64,000 nt of DNA from JACVRW01 sp034664085 (GTDB taxonomy: Bacteria > Actinomycetota > Thermoleophilia > Solirubrobacterales > Thermoleophilaceae), in assembly GCA_034664085.1 (NCBI GenBank), contig JAXDII010000099.1, positions 1-64,000 on the forward strand. The letters are read 5' to 3'. Shown piece after piece: positions 15,919 through 24,763 of this stretch. The position numbers and the translations under genes are program-made. The notes beneath the pieces are model-generated. The model made no database searches. It was given only the letters and a program-made list of their open reading frames with translations, and was not told the origin of the DNA. Each line of letters starts with the position of its first letter. Position 1 is the stretch's first letter.

Positions 15919-17054
15919 AAGCGCAGCAGCGCCGCGATCCCGTCGGCGCGGTCCTGCAGCTCCTCGCGGCGCCGGGTCACCGCCAGGATGTCGGCGGCCT
16001 GCTGCACGACCAGCTCGACGGCGGACTCGGTCAGGTCGTCGAGCCGGTCCAGCTCGGTGCCGTCCACGGGGCAGGCGCGCTCACCGGCGGGGCCGAGCCA
16101 GCCGCACGTCGGGCAGCTCGTCCCCTCGGCCGAGAAGCGCTCGTCCACCACCAGCAGCTCCACCCGCCGCTCGTTGAGCACGCGCAGAACGTCCTCCAGC
16201 CCGGTGACCGCGCGGTCCGGCTCGCCGAGGCGCTCGAGCGCCTGGGCCTCGTGCGCGTCCTCCAGCTCCTCCAGGCGCGGCTGGACCGCCTCCAGCACCT
16301 GGTCGGCGTTCGAGTGCTCCACGTCGACCTCGATCCGGCCCGCGAGCCGCTCGGCGAGATAGCCGTGCAGCTTGGTCTCGAAGTCCGCGACGACCTCGCG
16401 CGGCCCGCCCACGATCAGCCGCTCGAAGGGCCCGCGCTTGAAGTGCTTCATCAGCACCTCCGCGGTGTGCTTGAGGTGGTCGTCCTTCTCCTTCTCGATC
16501 CCCCGCTGGAAGCGCGCCTGGGACCAGCCGCCCTGATCGTGCTGGCCGAAGACCGTGTCGTGCACCTGCTCGACCTCGCGCAGTCCGTCGCGCGAGCCGC
16601 GGAAGACACGCGCGTCGCGCCGGTTGACGAGCACAACGCACCAGCGCTCCCGCCGGGCCAGCCGCGCGAGCGGCGCCAGCAGCGGAGCGTGGCGGATCGC
16701 CACCCGGTTCGGCAGCGGGCGCGGCAGCCTCAGAGTCTCAAACAGCCCGGCCGATTCGGCGGCGAACAAGGCCACCCCCTGGGCGCCCTCGGTGGGGAGG
16801 TCGCCCTCGAGCACGGAGCTCGCCCGGTCCAGGCTGGCCCGCAGGTCCATCTTGTCCTCGTGGGGCATGGAGTCGAGGTGGCGGACGCGCCGGTCCGCCT
16901 CGTCGAGCAGCGAGCGCACCGCCGTCGCACGGGCCGGCGGGGTGGCGAACTCCGCGGGATCGAGATTCAGGTAGAGGCTCAGCACTACTGGGCGATCGAG
17001 CCGCACTTCCGCCAGACGCCGCAGCTCGTCGCGATCGGGAGCCGATACCTGCAT
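15915..17054 (-). CDS. Vms1/baeRF (eRF1-domain) family protein
   Basis: The 379-residue protein belongs to the bacterial eRF1-like (baeRF) family related to Vms1 peptidyl-tRNA hydrolases. The N-terminal region reads VVLSLYLNLDPAEF near 23. The catalytic-loop-like GGWSQARFQRGIEKEKDDH lies near 181-199, and RLIVGGPREVV near 216. A C-terminal zinc-ribbon-like CPTCGWLGPAGERACPVDG (four Cys over 19 residues) is near 317. Family members are thought to act in ribosome rescue or translation quality control; the bacterial role is not settled. Zinc binding is inferred from the cysteine spacing. Confidence 0.88.
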   Translation of the reverse strand: MQVSAPDRDELRRLAEVRLDRPVVLSLYLNLDPAEFATPPARATAVRSLLDEADRRVRHLDSMPHEDKMDLRASLDRASSVLEGDLPTEGAQGVALFAAESAGLFETLRLPRPLPNRVAIRHAPLLAPLARLARRERWCVVLVNRRDARVFRGSRDGLREVEQVHDTVFGQHDQGGWSQARFQRGIEKEKDDHLKHTAEVLMKHFKRGPFERLIVGGPREVVADFETKLHGYLAERLAGRIEVDVEHSNADQVLEAVQPRLEELEDAHEAQALERLGEPDRAVTGLEDVLRVLNERRVELLVVDERFSAEGTSCPTCGWLGPAGERACPVDGTELDRLDDLTESAVELVVQQAADILAVTRRREELQDRADGIAALLRF

Positions 17055-17112
17055 CTGCCTGCCTCCTACCCGAAGGCCGACGCCGCCACACAGGCCAGCC
17101 CGTTTAGCTCTC

Positions 17113-17127
17113 CTTACGGAACGTAAG
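17113..17127. promoter_or_regulatory. Short perfect dyad in the baeRF/SigA-like intergenic region
   Basis: CTTACG and CGTAAG flank GAA (15 bp, 6 bp arms). It lies 59 bases upstream of the baeRF start on the minus strand and about 190 bases before the sigma-factor start on the plus strand, in a locally AT-rich part of the gap. It could be an operator for either divergent gene. No further evidence. Confidence 0.35.
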
Positions 17128-17239
17128 TAACGATTCCGGGGCCCGCGGTGTACTTAGTTGCGTGTGCAAGCAGACTGGACGGATTGGCAGGGACGTGGCG
17201 AGAGTGCCAGAAGAGGTCCCAAGATCCGCGCCAGAGCCG

Positions 17240-17263
17240 AAAAAAAAGCGCGATTGCGCGCTT
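17240..17263 (-). terminator. Minus-strand hairpin followed by a U8 tract
   Basis: Read on the minus strand, AAGCGC and GCGCTT form a 6 bp stem over a 6-base loop and are followed by eight T residues (17247-17240), the layout of an intrinsic terminator. It sits in the 5' region of the sigma-factor gene and faces the opposite way, so it would stop antisense transcripts entering from the sigma gene, before they reach the baeRF promoter. Poly-U hairpins are rare in such GC-rich DNA. Function is inferred from structure only. Confidence 0.5.
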
Positions 17264-17313
17264 CGGACGCGGGCACCAGCCCCAAACCCGCCCGTCAATG
17301 AGGTATGCTTTCG

Positions 17314-18210
17314 ATGAATCTCGAACTATCTAACGAAGGAAACACCACGAGTACCACCGAGACCACCCCGAGCTACTCCTTCACTCCGGAGTTGGAGGAT
17401 TCGCTCCAGCTGTTCTTCAACGAGGCTCGCAAGCACCCCCTCCTCAACGCCGAGGAGGAAGTTGAGCTGGCCAAGCGCATCGAGCGCGGCGACCTCGACG
17501 CCAAGGACCGCATGATCAACTCTAACCTGCGGCTCGTCATCTCGGTCGCCCGCAAGTACCAGGGTCAGGGATTGCCGCTTGGCGACCTGATCCAGGAGGG
17601 CATGCTGGGCCTGATCCGCGCGGTCGAGAAGTTCGACTGGCGCAAGGGCTTCAAGTTCTCCACGTACGGGACGCTGTGGATCCGGCAGGCGATCGGACGC
17701 GGTCTGGCCAACTCGGGCCGCACCGTGCGACTGCCTGTGCACATCGTGGCCCGGGCGCGCAAGATCTCCGACGCCGAGCGCAAGCTCGCCGTCGAGCTCG
17801 GCCGCCAGCCCACCGACGAGGAGATCTCCGAGCGCGTCGACCTGCCGGTCGACGAGGTGATCGACATCCGCCGGGCCGATCGCGGCCCCGCCAGCCTCGA
17901 CCAGGGCGTTGGCGAGGACGGCGACACGGCGCTCGGCGACCTGATCGCCAGCGATGGCCCCTCGATCGAGGACTACGTGAGCTCCGAGCTCGACTGGGAG
18001 GCGCTGCGCGACGCAGTCGGCACGCTTCCCGAGAACGAGCGCACCGTGATCACGCTGCGCTTCGGCCTCGACCGCGAGGAGCCCAAGGCCCTTCGCGAGA
18101 CCGGCCGCCGGCTCGGCCTCTCGAGCGAGCGTGTCCGTCAGCTCGAGGAGACGGCGCTGCGCCGCCTCTCGAACGACGACTCCGTCGCCGCACTGCGCGA
18201 CGCCGCCTAG
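17314..18210 (+). CDS. RNA polymerase sigma factor, RpoD/SigA-like (group 1/2)
   Basis: The 298-residue protein starts at ATG 17314 (MNLELSNEG), preceded by GAGG at 17300-17303. The closer ATG at 17305 would leave one base after the ribosome site. It has region 1.2/2 (LQLFFNEARKHPLLNAEEE, RMINSNLRLVISVARKYQG, GLIRAVEKFDWRKGFKFST, LWIRQAIGRGLANSGRTVR), region 3 and region 4.2 (LRETGRRLGLSSERVRQLE). The RLPVHI box before region 3 is typical of SigA-like factors. It lacks the long region 1.1 of principal factors, so it is likely a primary-like alternative factor. A strong hairpin follows. Confidence 0.95.
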   Translation: MNLELSNEGNTTSTTETTPSYSFTPELEDSLQLFFNEARKHPLLNAEEEVELAKRIERGDLDAKDRMINSNLRLVISVARKYQGQGLPLGDLIQEGMLGLIRAVEKFDWRKGFKFSTYGTLWIRQAIGRGLANSGRTVRLPVHIVARARKISDAERKLAVELGRQPTDEEISERVDLPVDEVIDIRRADRGPASLDQGVGEDGDTALGDLIASDGPSIEDYVSSELDWEALRDAVGTLPENERTVITLRFGLDREEPKALRETGRRLGLSSERVRQLEETALRRLSNDDSVAALRDAA

Positions 18211-18216
18211 AACCAC

Positions 18217-19326
18217 TTACTCCGCCGGCCGGGGCATCTGCCTCGGCCGGCCGGAGTGTGCCTCGGTGCCCAGCGCCGTCCTCTCCGAGAGGTGGCGCAG
18301 CAGCGCGGGCATCCCGCCCTGGGCGTGGATCTGGCGCTGACGGGCGGGCGCGTCGCCGTCCCTGAGGATCCGCTCGACGCCCTCTAGCGCGTCGTCCTCG
18401 CCGCGCAGCTCGTCCAGCAGCTCGCGCGCGGCATCGCGGGCCGGGCGCCGCCGGCCGCGGAACAGCAGCTCGGCGTCGAGGCCGTCCCTGACCGCGCGGA
18501 AGCTCGACCAGTGGAGCGCCTGCGCAGGCGCCAGCTCGCGCGGCGGCTGCTCCGCCGCCCGCCGCGCCACGGCGTGCACGAGCGCCGCCATCCCGGCGGC
18601 CTCCTCCAGGCCGGTCTGCACGTCCAGCTCGCGCAGCTCGACCGTCCCCAGCCGCGGCTGCAGCCGCGCGTCCCACCACACCATCGTGTGGTCCTCCGGG
18701 CCGCCGCCGAGCGTGATGCCCTCCAGCGTCTCGAGGTAGTCCTCCCACCCGCGCAGCGGAGGCGGCAGGCCGCGTCCGGGATACGCGCGGATCACCGCCG
18801 AACGCGCGCTCGCGAGGCCCGAGTCCATGCCGAACCAGAACGGCGAGGCGGCGCCGAGCGCGCCGATCAGCGGGAGCGCCTCGCGCAGGCCCATCAGCGC
18901 GTCCACCGCGACGGCCGGCGACGGCATCGCCACGTGCACGTGCATCGCGCACTCCGGCGTGCGCTTGATCAGCCCGCGCATCTCGCCCTCCACGCGGCGG
19001 TAGCGGTCCGACTCCACCAGCCGCACGTCCCCGAAGCGGGCGTCCGGGTGGAGGCCGACGGCCATCGGGGTCCCGCCCGCCGCGCGGATGGCGGCGCGGC
19101 CCTCGGCGATGTCGGCGACCGCCTCGGCGCCGCTGCGGCGCGGCTCGGAGCGCACCTCGATCTCCGCCTGGAATGCCTCGTGGCCGGCGCGCTCCTGCGG
19201 CAGGGCGATGCGCGGAAGCAGCTCGTCGGCGACGTGGGCGAGCTGAAAGCTCTCGCGGTCGACCAGCAGCAGCTCCTCCTCCACCCCGACCGTGAACGCC
19301 TCGCCGGTGCCGAAGCTGTGGTTCAC
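18217..19326 (-). CDS. Glutamate-cysteine ligase family 2 (YbdK-like carboxylate-amine ligase)
   Basis: The 369-residue protein starts at GTG 19326, overlapping the upstream TGA (GTGA). It has the GCS2 features FTVGVEEELLLVDRES near 12, AEIEVRSEP near 54, and MHVHVAMP near 123, which are metal- and substrate-binding segments. YbdK enzymes show weak gamma-glutamylcysteine synthetase activity; the real substrate of most is unknown. It is the last gene of an operon with IOR, VOC and FAD oxidoreductase. In that setting an ATP-dependent amidation of a carboxylate would be plausible (inference). The 3' end carries a terminator-like hairpin. Confidence 0.92.
   Translation of the reverse strand: MNHSFGTGEAFTVGVEEELLLVDRESFQLAHVADELLPRIALPQERAGHEAFQAEIEVRSEPRRSGAEAVADIAEGRAAIRAAGGTPMAVGLHPDARFGDVRLVESDRYRRVEGEMRGLIKRTPECAMHVHVAMPSPAVAVDALMGLREALPLIGALGAASPFWFGMDSGLASARSAVIRAYPGRGLPPPLRGWEDYLETLEGITLGGGPEDHTMVWWDARLQPRLGTVELRELDVQTGLEEAAGMAALVHAVARRAAEQPPRELAPAQALHWSSFRAVRDGLDAELLFRGRRRPARDAARELLDELRGEDDALEGVERILRDGDAPARQRQIHAQGGMPALLRHLSERTALGTEAHSGRPRQMPRPAE
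18220..18256. terminator. Long GC hairpin between convergent genes
   Basis: CTCCG then CCGGCCGGGG base-pairs with CCTCGGCCGG, then CGGAG after a one-base bulge, over a short loop (CATCTG). The stem is about 15 bp. It immediately follows the sigma gene stop (18210) and lies inside the last codons of the opposite gcs-like gene. There is no U-tract. This fits a factor-independent or Rho-assisted bidirectional terminator, as usual in high-GC actinobacteria. Confidence 0.6.
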
Positions 19327-20387
19327 GGCGTCTCCCCCAGCGCGGCCCGCGCGGCGATGCGCCCGAACACGAGCGCACCCGCCAGGCCGCTCGCATACCC
19401 GCCCGTCGCCAGGCCGCCCGCGTCCGCGCCGCAGGCGAACACGCCGGGAGCCGCCTGCGCGTGCGGGTCGATCGCGAGGCCGCCGAGCGTGGTCGTGACG
19501 CCGGCCACCGTCTCGACGGTCACGTGCCCCGGCTCGCGGCCGACGGGCGCGCCGGCGGCCGCCGCCGCCTCCACCATCTCCGCCACGCTGCGGTCGCGCA
19601 CGCGCTCGCCCAAGGCGGCGCTGGCCACGCGAAACCAGGCGCGGGCGCGGGGTTGGCGCGCCATCCACTGAGCCGTGTCGACCTCCGACCAGGTGGCGGT
19701 CTCGTGCCGCTCGCCGCGCTCGTTGGCCACCTCCGCGTGCCGCGCGTAGAGCTGCGACAGGCCGACGAAGTCGGCTGGTTGCACCCGGGCGGGCGGCGCC
19801 GGCATGGCGCGAGCGTAGACCTCGCCCAGGCCGGCACTCTCAGACGCGCCCGCGGCCACGCCCAGGCGCAGCCCGTCGCCCGTCGATCCGGGCGCCGCGC
19901 GCAGCAGGACGTGGTCGGCCTCCGGCGTCACGTGCTCGCGCAGGAGCTCGCGGTCGGCGGCAAAGCCCCCGGTGGCCAGGATGGCGGGAGTCGCGTCGGG
20001 CAGCTCGCGCAGCGGGGCCGACAGGCGCACGTCGCCGGCCGCCGCTGCGAGCGCTGCGGTCAGCCGCTCGACGTCGAAGCGGACGCCCGTGGTCAGCTCG
20101 TTTCCGGTCTCGCGAGCGACGACGGATGCGCCGAGCGACTCGAGCCAGGTCAGATCGCCGTCCAGCCGCTCGAACAGCAGGCGCTGCAGCACCGGGGCGC
20201 CGGCGGGGCACTCGGCCCGGAAGCGCTCGAGCTCGCGGTGGCGCCACACCACGCCGCTCGAGAGGCGCATCGAGCCGCCGGGGCGGTCGAGCTTCTCGAA
20301 GACGACCGGAGTCGCTCCCAGGCGGCGCGCCTCGGCCGCCGCCACCAGACCGGCCATGCCCGCGCCGGCGACGACCAGGTCCCCCAA
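19323..20387 (-). CDS. FAD-dependent oxidoreductase (fumarate-reductase/KstD-like)
   Basis: The 354-residue protein starts at a TTG at 20387, five bases after the VOC stop, with MGDLVVAGAGMAGLVAAAEARR (GXGXXG FAD motif). Further FAD-binding_2 segments are FEKLDRPGGSMRLSSGVVWR near 30, ILATGGFAADRELL near 136 and GVFACGADAGGLATGGYASG near 313. The family includes ketosteroid dehydrogenases and fumarate reductases, which oxidise or reduce C-C double bonds of ring or dicarboxylate substrates. No covalent flavin site is evident. Its place in the IOR operon suggests processing of an aromatic or branched acid, but the substrate is unknown. Confidence 0.92.
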   Translation of the reverse strand: MGDLVVAGAGMAGLVAAAEARRLGATPVVFEKLDRPGGSMRLSSGVVWRHRELERFRAECPAGAPVLQRLLFERLDGDLTWLESLGASVVARETGNELTTGVRFDVERLTAALAAAAGDVRLSAPLRELPDATPAILATGGFAADRELLREHVTPEADHVLLRAAPGSTGDGLRLGVAAGASESAGLGEVYARAMPAPPARVQPADFVGLSQLYARHAEVANERGERHETATWSEVDTAQWMARQPRARAWFRVASAALGERVRDRSVAEMVEAAAAAGAPVGREPGHVTVETVAGVTTTLGGLAIDPHAQAAPGVFACGADAGGLATGGYASGLAGALVFGRIAARAALGETP

Positions 20388-20392
20388 TGCGC

Positions 20393-21073
20393 TCAGACCA
20401 GGGCGAAGCCCGGCTTGTGCTCGACGTACTCGATGCGGACGCCGGAGGGGCCCCGCAGGAACACGGCGAGCGTGTTGGGCGCGTCCTTGATGTCGTCGAT
20501 CTCGATGCCGCGCTGCTCGGCGTCGCGCTGCACCTCGTCCGCCGACTCCACCAGCAGCGCGATGTGGTTGAGCAGCGGCCGCTCGCTGCGGCCGGCCTCG
20601 CCCGCGACGATGTGCAGCTCCCGGTCGCCCACGGCCAGCCCGCCGTCACGGCGCTCGAACCCCATCGCCTCGAGTCCGGCCAGGGCCGCCTCGGGATCGG
20701 GCAGGCGCAGGACGACGTGGTCGAGGTCGAACTCGGTCCCGCCGCGCTCGACCAGCGCCAGCGGGAGACCCGCGGGCGCGTCGACACGGGCTACGCCGTC
20801 CGCCTCGGTTGCGCCCGGGAGGCCGGCCAAGGCGGCCTGGAGGTCGGGCACGCGCAGCGCCACCAGCTCGAGCACGCCGCGGTCGCGCGGACCCTCGGCG
20901 TCGAACAGCGTGAGCTTGCCCAGCTTGGCGTCCACTCCGACGAGCGTGAACGTGTCCGTCTCCTCGATCACGTGCATGCCGAGGTGGTCGCAGACGAACG
21001 CCGCGAGCTCCTCGCGCTCGTCGACCCACAGGGCAACGTGGTCGAGGCTGCTGGGGCGGATCGGGCTTGCCAT
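20393..21073 (-). CDS. Two-domain VOC (glyoxalase/dioxygenase-fold) protein
   Basis: The 226-residue protein has two vicinal-oxygen-chelate modules. The first begins LDHVALWVDEREELAAF (residues about 9-25) and the second LDHVVLRLPDPEAALAGL then NHIALLVESADEV near 165. His ligands start each module and Glu closes it (LELVALRV, RIEYVEHK), so a single metal site across modules is plausible, as in extradiol dioxygenases. The chain is short for a dioxygenase but normal for small VOC enzymes. It is encoded with IOR and an FAD enzyme and precedes the latter by 5 bases, so it is part of the same catabolic unit. Substrate unknown. Confidence 0.9.
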   Translation of the reverse strand: MASPIRPSSLDHVALWVDEREELAAFVCDHLGMHVIEETDTFTLVGVDAKLGKLTLFDAEGPRDRGVLELVALRVPDLQAALAGLPGATEADGVARVDAPAGLPLALVERGGTEFDLDHVVLRLPDPEAALAGLEAMGFERRDGGLAVGDRELHIVAGEAGRSERPLLNHIALLVESADEVQRDAEQRGIEIDDIKDAPNTLAVFLRGPSGVRIEYVEHKPGFALV

Positions 21074-21106
21074 GGCGACTCGCTACCCCGAGAAGCGCTT
21101 CCTGAA

Positions 21107-24100
21107 TCAGGCCGTGGCGGCCGCGGCGCTGGTGAGGCGTTCGCGCAGCCGCGCCGCGCGCTCCCGGAACAGCTCCACGTTGCGCAGCTTGATGTCCTCG
21201 TAGCCGCGGATCGCGTCGGGCAGCTCGGCCAGCTCGAGCGCGACTGCGTGGTTCTCGGGCGTGAGCGCGGCGAGCGCCTCGGCCAGCATCTGCTCGTACT
21301 CGGCGATCAGCTCGCGCTCGACCCGGCGCACGCGCGCGCGGCCGAAGGGGTCGAGCCGCGTGCCGCGCAGGCGGCGCATGCGGTAGAGCGCCTTGAACGA
21401 CGGCACGAACCAGCTGCCCAGCTTGAGCTTGCGGTCGAGGCCGAGCGCGCGCAGCATCGGCGGGTGCAGGTTGAACGCGATCTTGGCGTCGGCGCCGAAC
21501 TCCGCGTGCAGCTTCACCTGCTCGGCCGCGTCCAGGTGCAGGCGCGCGACCTCGTACTCGTCCTTGTACGCCATCAGCTTGAAGAGCTGGCGGGCGACCG
21601 CCTCGGCCAGCTCGGAGTGGCCGGGCGTGCGCTCCTGCTCGGCCACGTGCACCCGCCGCACGCCCTCGGCGTAGCGGCGCGCGTAGGCCTCGTCCTGGTA
21701 GGCGGCAAGCTCGCCGACGCGCAGCTCCACGAGCCGCCGCAGCTCGCCCTGGTCGCCGTTGACGGCCAGCACGACCAGCTCGCGTTCGCTCTCCGACGGC
21801 TCGTGGGCCGGCACCCCGGACTCCGGCGCACGCGTGGCAGCCTCGACCGCGTCCGGGGAGGCCACCACCGCCCGGCCCCAGGCGAACGCCGCCAGGTTCT
21901 TCTCGACGGCGGCGCCGTTCAGCGCGATCGCCTGCTCGAGTGCCTCGCGCGAAACCGGCAGCAGCCCGCGCTGGTAGGCCGCGCCGAGCGCCAGCGTGTT
22001 GGCCATCATGTGGTCGCCGAAGAGGCGCTCGGAGAGCTGCTGGGCGTCCAGGTAGAAGTTGTGCTCGCTGGCCGTGGCGGCCTCGATGCGTCCGAGCTGC
22101 GCGCTCAGCTGCGGGAAGCGCTCGCTCACGTCCACCACCATGCTGCCGGTCGGAACGGCGCTGGTGGACACGACCGCCACGGTCCGGTCGGGCGCCGCCG
22201 TGACGAGGTTCTTGTCGTTCGCCGCGCCCAGCAGGTCGAAGCCGAGATAGAGGTCGATCGAGCCGGCGGGCGCCTTGGGCGCCGCGGCCAGCGGCTCGCG
22301 CGACAGGCGCAGGTCGGAGACCACCGGGCCGCCCTTCTGCGAGAGCCCGGTCTGGTCGAGCCCCGACACGTGCAGGCCGTCGATCAGCGCAGCCATGCCG
22401 AGCACCTGGTTCACGGTCACGACGCCGGTGCCTCCGATGCCCATCATCCGCACCGCGAAGTCCTCGTCCGACACGAGCCACTCCGGCTCGGGCAGCTCGA
22501 CGGTGAGCGGCGGCGTCTCGTGCCGGGCGCGCTTGCCGGGCACGACCGTGACGAACGACGGGCAGTCGCCTTCGAGGCAGGAGTAGTCCTTGTTGCAGGA
22601 GGCCTGGTGGATCTGCGTCTTGCGGCCAAACTCCGTCTCGACGGGCAGCACGGAGAGGCAGCTCGACTTCTTGCCGCAGTCGCCGCAGCCCTCGCAGACG
22701 CGTTCGTTGATCCAGATCCGCTCGGCCGGCTCGGCCTGCTTGCCGCGCTTGCGCGCGCGGCGCTTCTCGGCGGCGCACTCCTGGTCGTGGATCAGGACGG
22801 TCACGCCGTCGACCTGCGCGAGCTCCTCCTGCGCGGCGAGCAGCTGGGAGCGGTCGCGCAGCTCCGCGATCGGGGACAGCTCCACGCCCCGGTAGCGGCC
22901 CGTGTCCTCGGTGGTGACGATGATGCGCTGGACGCCCTCGAGCGCCAGCCAGCGGGTCAGGTCCGGCACCGACAGCTGGCCCTCGATCGCCTGGCCGCCG
23001 GTCATCGCGACGTGCTCGTTGTAGAGCAGCTTGTAGGTGATGTTCACGCCGGAGGCGACCGCCGCCCGAACGGCGAGCGAGCCGGAGTGGTGGAACGTGC
23101 CGTCGCCGAGGTTCTGGACCAGGTGCCGGTCGTCCGTGAAGGGCGCCATCCCGATCCACTGGGCGCCCTCGCCGCCCATCTGCGTGACGCCGGTGATCTC
23201 GCCCTTGCCCTCGGGGTGCAACAGCACCATCGTGTGGCAGCCGATGCCGCCGCCAACGAGCGTGCCCTCGGGCGCCTTGACCGAAGAGTTGTGCGGGCAG
23301 CCCGAGCAGAAGAACGGCGTGCGCTGGGCCATCGGGAGGTCGGCGGGCCGACCGAGGATGGAGTCCAGGCGGCGCATATGGGCCTCGACCGAGTCGAGGC
23401 GCAGCCCGCGCGCCTCCAGGCGCCCCGCGACCGCGCGCGCGACCAGGTCGGCGTCGAGCTCGAGCTCCCGGGGCAGCAGCGGCTCGCCGCGCTCGTCGTG
23501 CTTGCCCACGATGCGCGGAGCCCGCGCGGCCCCGTAGAGCGCCTCCTTCAGATGCGTCTCGAGGAACGGCCCCTTCTCCTCGAGCACGAGGATCTCGTCG
23601 AGGCCGCCGGCGAACTCGCGTACGGCCTGCGGCTCGAGCGGCCAGATCATCCCGAGCCTGAGGATGCGGATGCCGGCGCGCTCTAGGGCGTCGTCGTGGA
23701 GCCCGAGGCTGCGCAGCGCGTCCTTGAGGTCGTAGTAGGACTTGCCGGCGGTGGCGATGCCGAGCCAGGCGTCGCGGGCGCCCTCGATCCGGTTGACGCC
23801 GTTCTCGCGGGCGTACGCGAGCGCCAGGTCGCGGCGCACGCCCAGCATCGTGCGCTCCATCTCGAGCGACGCGGGCGGCAGCAGGCTTCCGTTCGGGACG
23901 TGCTCGTAGCCGAGGTCGGGCAGCACCGGCGACACGCGTCCGGGCGCCACCTCGGCGGTGCCGACGGCGTCGGCCACGCTGGTCACGATCTTGAAGCCGG
24001 CCCACAGGCCCGACGCGCGCGAGCACCCGTAGGCGTGCAGGCCGAGGTCGACCACCTCGGCGGCGCTGCCGGGGAAGAAGACCGGCATGTGCAGGCCGGC

Positions 24101-24646
24101 GAGCACGGCCTCCGAGGCGCTCGGGATCGTCGACGATTTGGAGCCCGGGTCGTCGCCCACGACCGCGAGCCCGCCGCCCGTGCGCGAAACGCCGACGAAG
24201 TTGCCGTGGCGCAGGGCGTCGGCGGCCCGGTCGAGGCCGGGGGCCTTGCCGTACCACATGCCCAGCACGCCGTCGTACCGGGCCCCGGGCAGATGCGCGG
24301 TCAGCTGGCTGCCCCACGCGGACGTCGCCCCGAGCTCCTCGTTCAGGCCGGGGACGTGGCGCACGTGGTGCTCGGCGAGCAGTCCGCCGGCGCGGTCGAG
24401 CTCCCTGTCGAAGCCGCCCAGCGGCGAGCCCTGGTAGCCAGAGATCAGCGTGCCGGTCCTCAGGCCGCGGCGCCGGTCGGCGCGGTGGTGCTCCAGGACG
24501 AGCCGCACGAGGCCCTGCACGCCCGTGAGCAGGATGCGCCCCTCCTCGAGCACGTACTTGTCGTCCAGGCCCACCTCGCGGGGCGCGGAGCGGCGTCCCG
24601 GACGCGGCGAGGGGCCCGTCGAGCGGCGGTGCAGCGCCGTGGTCAT
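21107..24646 (-). CDS. Indolepyruvate:ferredoxin oxidoreductase, fused IorA/IorB-type
   Basis: The 1179-residue protein fuses the thiamine-pyrophosphate pyruvate-oxidoreductase alpha/pyr regions, a ferredoxin-like Fe-S segment and the gamma domain. IorA-like parts include GQGLVRLVLEHHR-type segments near 45 and SGYQGSPLGGFD near 67. The cluster-binding CEGCGDCGKKSSC is near 650 and CNKDYSCLEGDCPSF follows. The gamma-domain motif GIGGTGVVTVNQVLGMA is near 735. It converts aryl- or branched 2-oxo acids to acyl-CoA with ferredoxin reduction. It begins 131 bases from the divergent leucine dehydrogenase, which makes 2-oxo acids. A long GAGG-led leader precedes the ATG. Confidence 0.95.
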   Translation of the reverse strand: MTTALHRRSTGPSPRPGRRSAPREVGLDDKYVLEEGRILLTGVQGLVRLVLEHHRADRRRGLRTGTLISGYQGSPLGGFDRELDRAGGLLAEHHVRHVPGLNEELGATSAWGSQLTAHLPGARYDGVLGMWYGKAPGLDRAADALRHGNFVGVSRTGGGLAVVGDDPGSKSSTIPSASEAVLAGLHMPVFFPGSAAEVVDLGLHAYGCSRASGLWAGFKIVTSVADAVGTAEVAPGRVSPVLPDLGYEHVPNGSLLPPASLEMERTMLGVRRDLALAYARENGVNRIEGARDAWLGIATAGKSYYDLKDALRSLGLHDDALERAGIRILRLGMIWPLEPQAVREFAGGLDEILVLEEKGPFLETHLKEALYGAARAPRIVGKHDERGEPLLPRELELDADLVARAVAGRLEARGLRLDSVEAHMRRLDSILGRPADLPMAQRTPFFCSGCPHNSSVKAPEGTLVGGGIGCHTMVLLHPEGKGEITGVTQMGGEGAQWIGMAPFTDDRHLVQNLGDGTFHHSGSLAVRAAVASGVNITYKLLYNEHVAMTGGQAIEGQLSVPDLTRWLALEGVQRIIVTTEDTGRYRGVELSPIAELRDRSQLLAAQEELAQVDGVTVLIHDQECAAEKRRARKRGKQAEPAERIWINERVCEGCGDCGKKSSCLSVLPVETEFGRKTQIHQASCNKDYSCLEGDCPSFVTVVPGKRARHETPPLTVELPEPEWLVSDEDFAVRMMGIGGTGVVTVNQVLGMAALIDGLHVSGLDQTGLSQKGGPVVSDLRLSREPLAAAPKAPAGSIDLYLGFDLLGAANDKNLVTAAPDRTVAVVSTSAVPTGSMVVDVSERFPQLSAQLGRIEAATASEHNFYLDAQQLSERLFGDHMMANTLALGAAYQRGLLPVSREALEQAIALNGAAVEKNLAAFAWGRAVVASPDAVEAATRAPESGVPAHEPSESERELVVLAVNGDQGELRRLVELRVGELAAYQDEAYARRYAEGVRRVHVAEQERTPGHSELAEAVARQLFKLMAYKDEYEVARLHLDAAEQVKLHAEFGADAKIAFNLHPPMLRALGLDRKLKLGSWFVPSFKALYRMRRLRGTRLDPFGRARVRRVERELIAEYEQMLAEALAALTPENHAVALELAELPDAIRGYEDIKLRNVELFRERAARLRERLTSAAAATA

Positions 24647-24682
24647 CGGCAGCCGACCTCCCTCACCGCTGTCCTCTCCTGG

Positions 24683-24714
24683 CCATTGGTGAAGTCAAAT
24701 TACCATTGGTGGTA
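24683..24714. promoter_or_regulatory. Direct repeat CCATTGGT and TACCA/TGGTA dyad near the IOR promoter
   Basis: CCATTGGT occurs at 24683-24690 and again at 24703-24710, exactly 20 bases apart (two helical turns). The second copy overlaps the dyad TACCA/TGGTA (24701-24714). This is in the 130-base gap between the IOR operon and leucine dehydrogenase. The downstream plus-strand gene pair includes a FadR-type GntR regulator, whose usual sites contain TGGT..ACCA. Operator function for that regulator is inferred. Confidence 0.5.
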
Positions 24715-24763
24715 CCCGGAAGCCAGCTTTCCATACCGCTTGAAGGCCGCCGGCTACGGGTAT

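Noticed and set aside
20126..24317. Very long open frames (over 1000 codons) on both strands across the IOR gene
   Set aside because: They are opposite- or shifted-frame shadows of a GC-rich gene, with Arg/Ala/Gly/Pro-rich translations and no recognisable domain. The minus-strand IOR has clear motifs.
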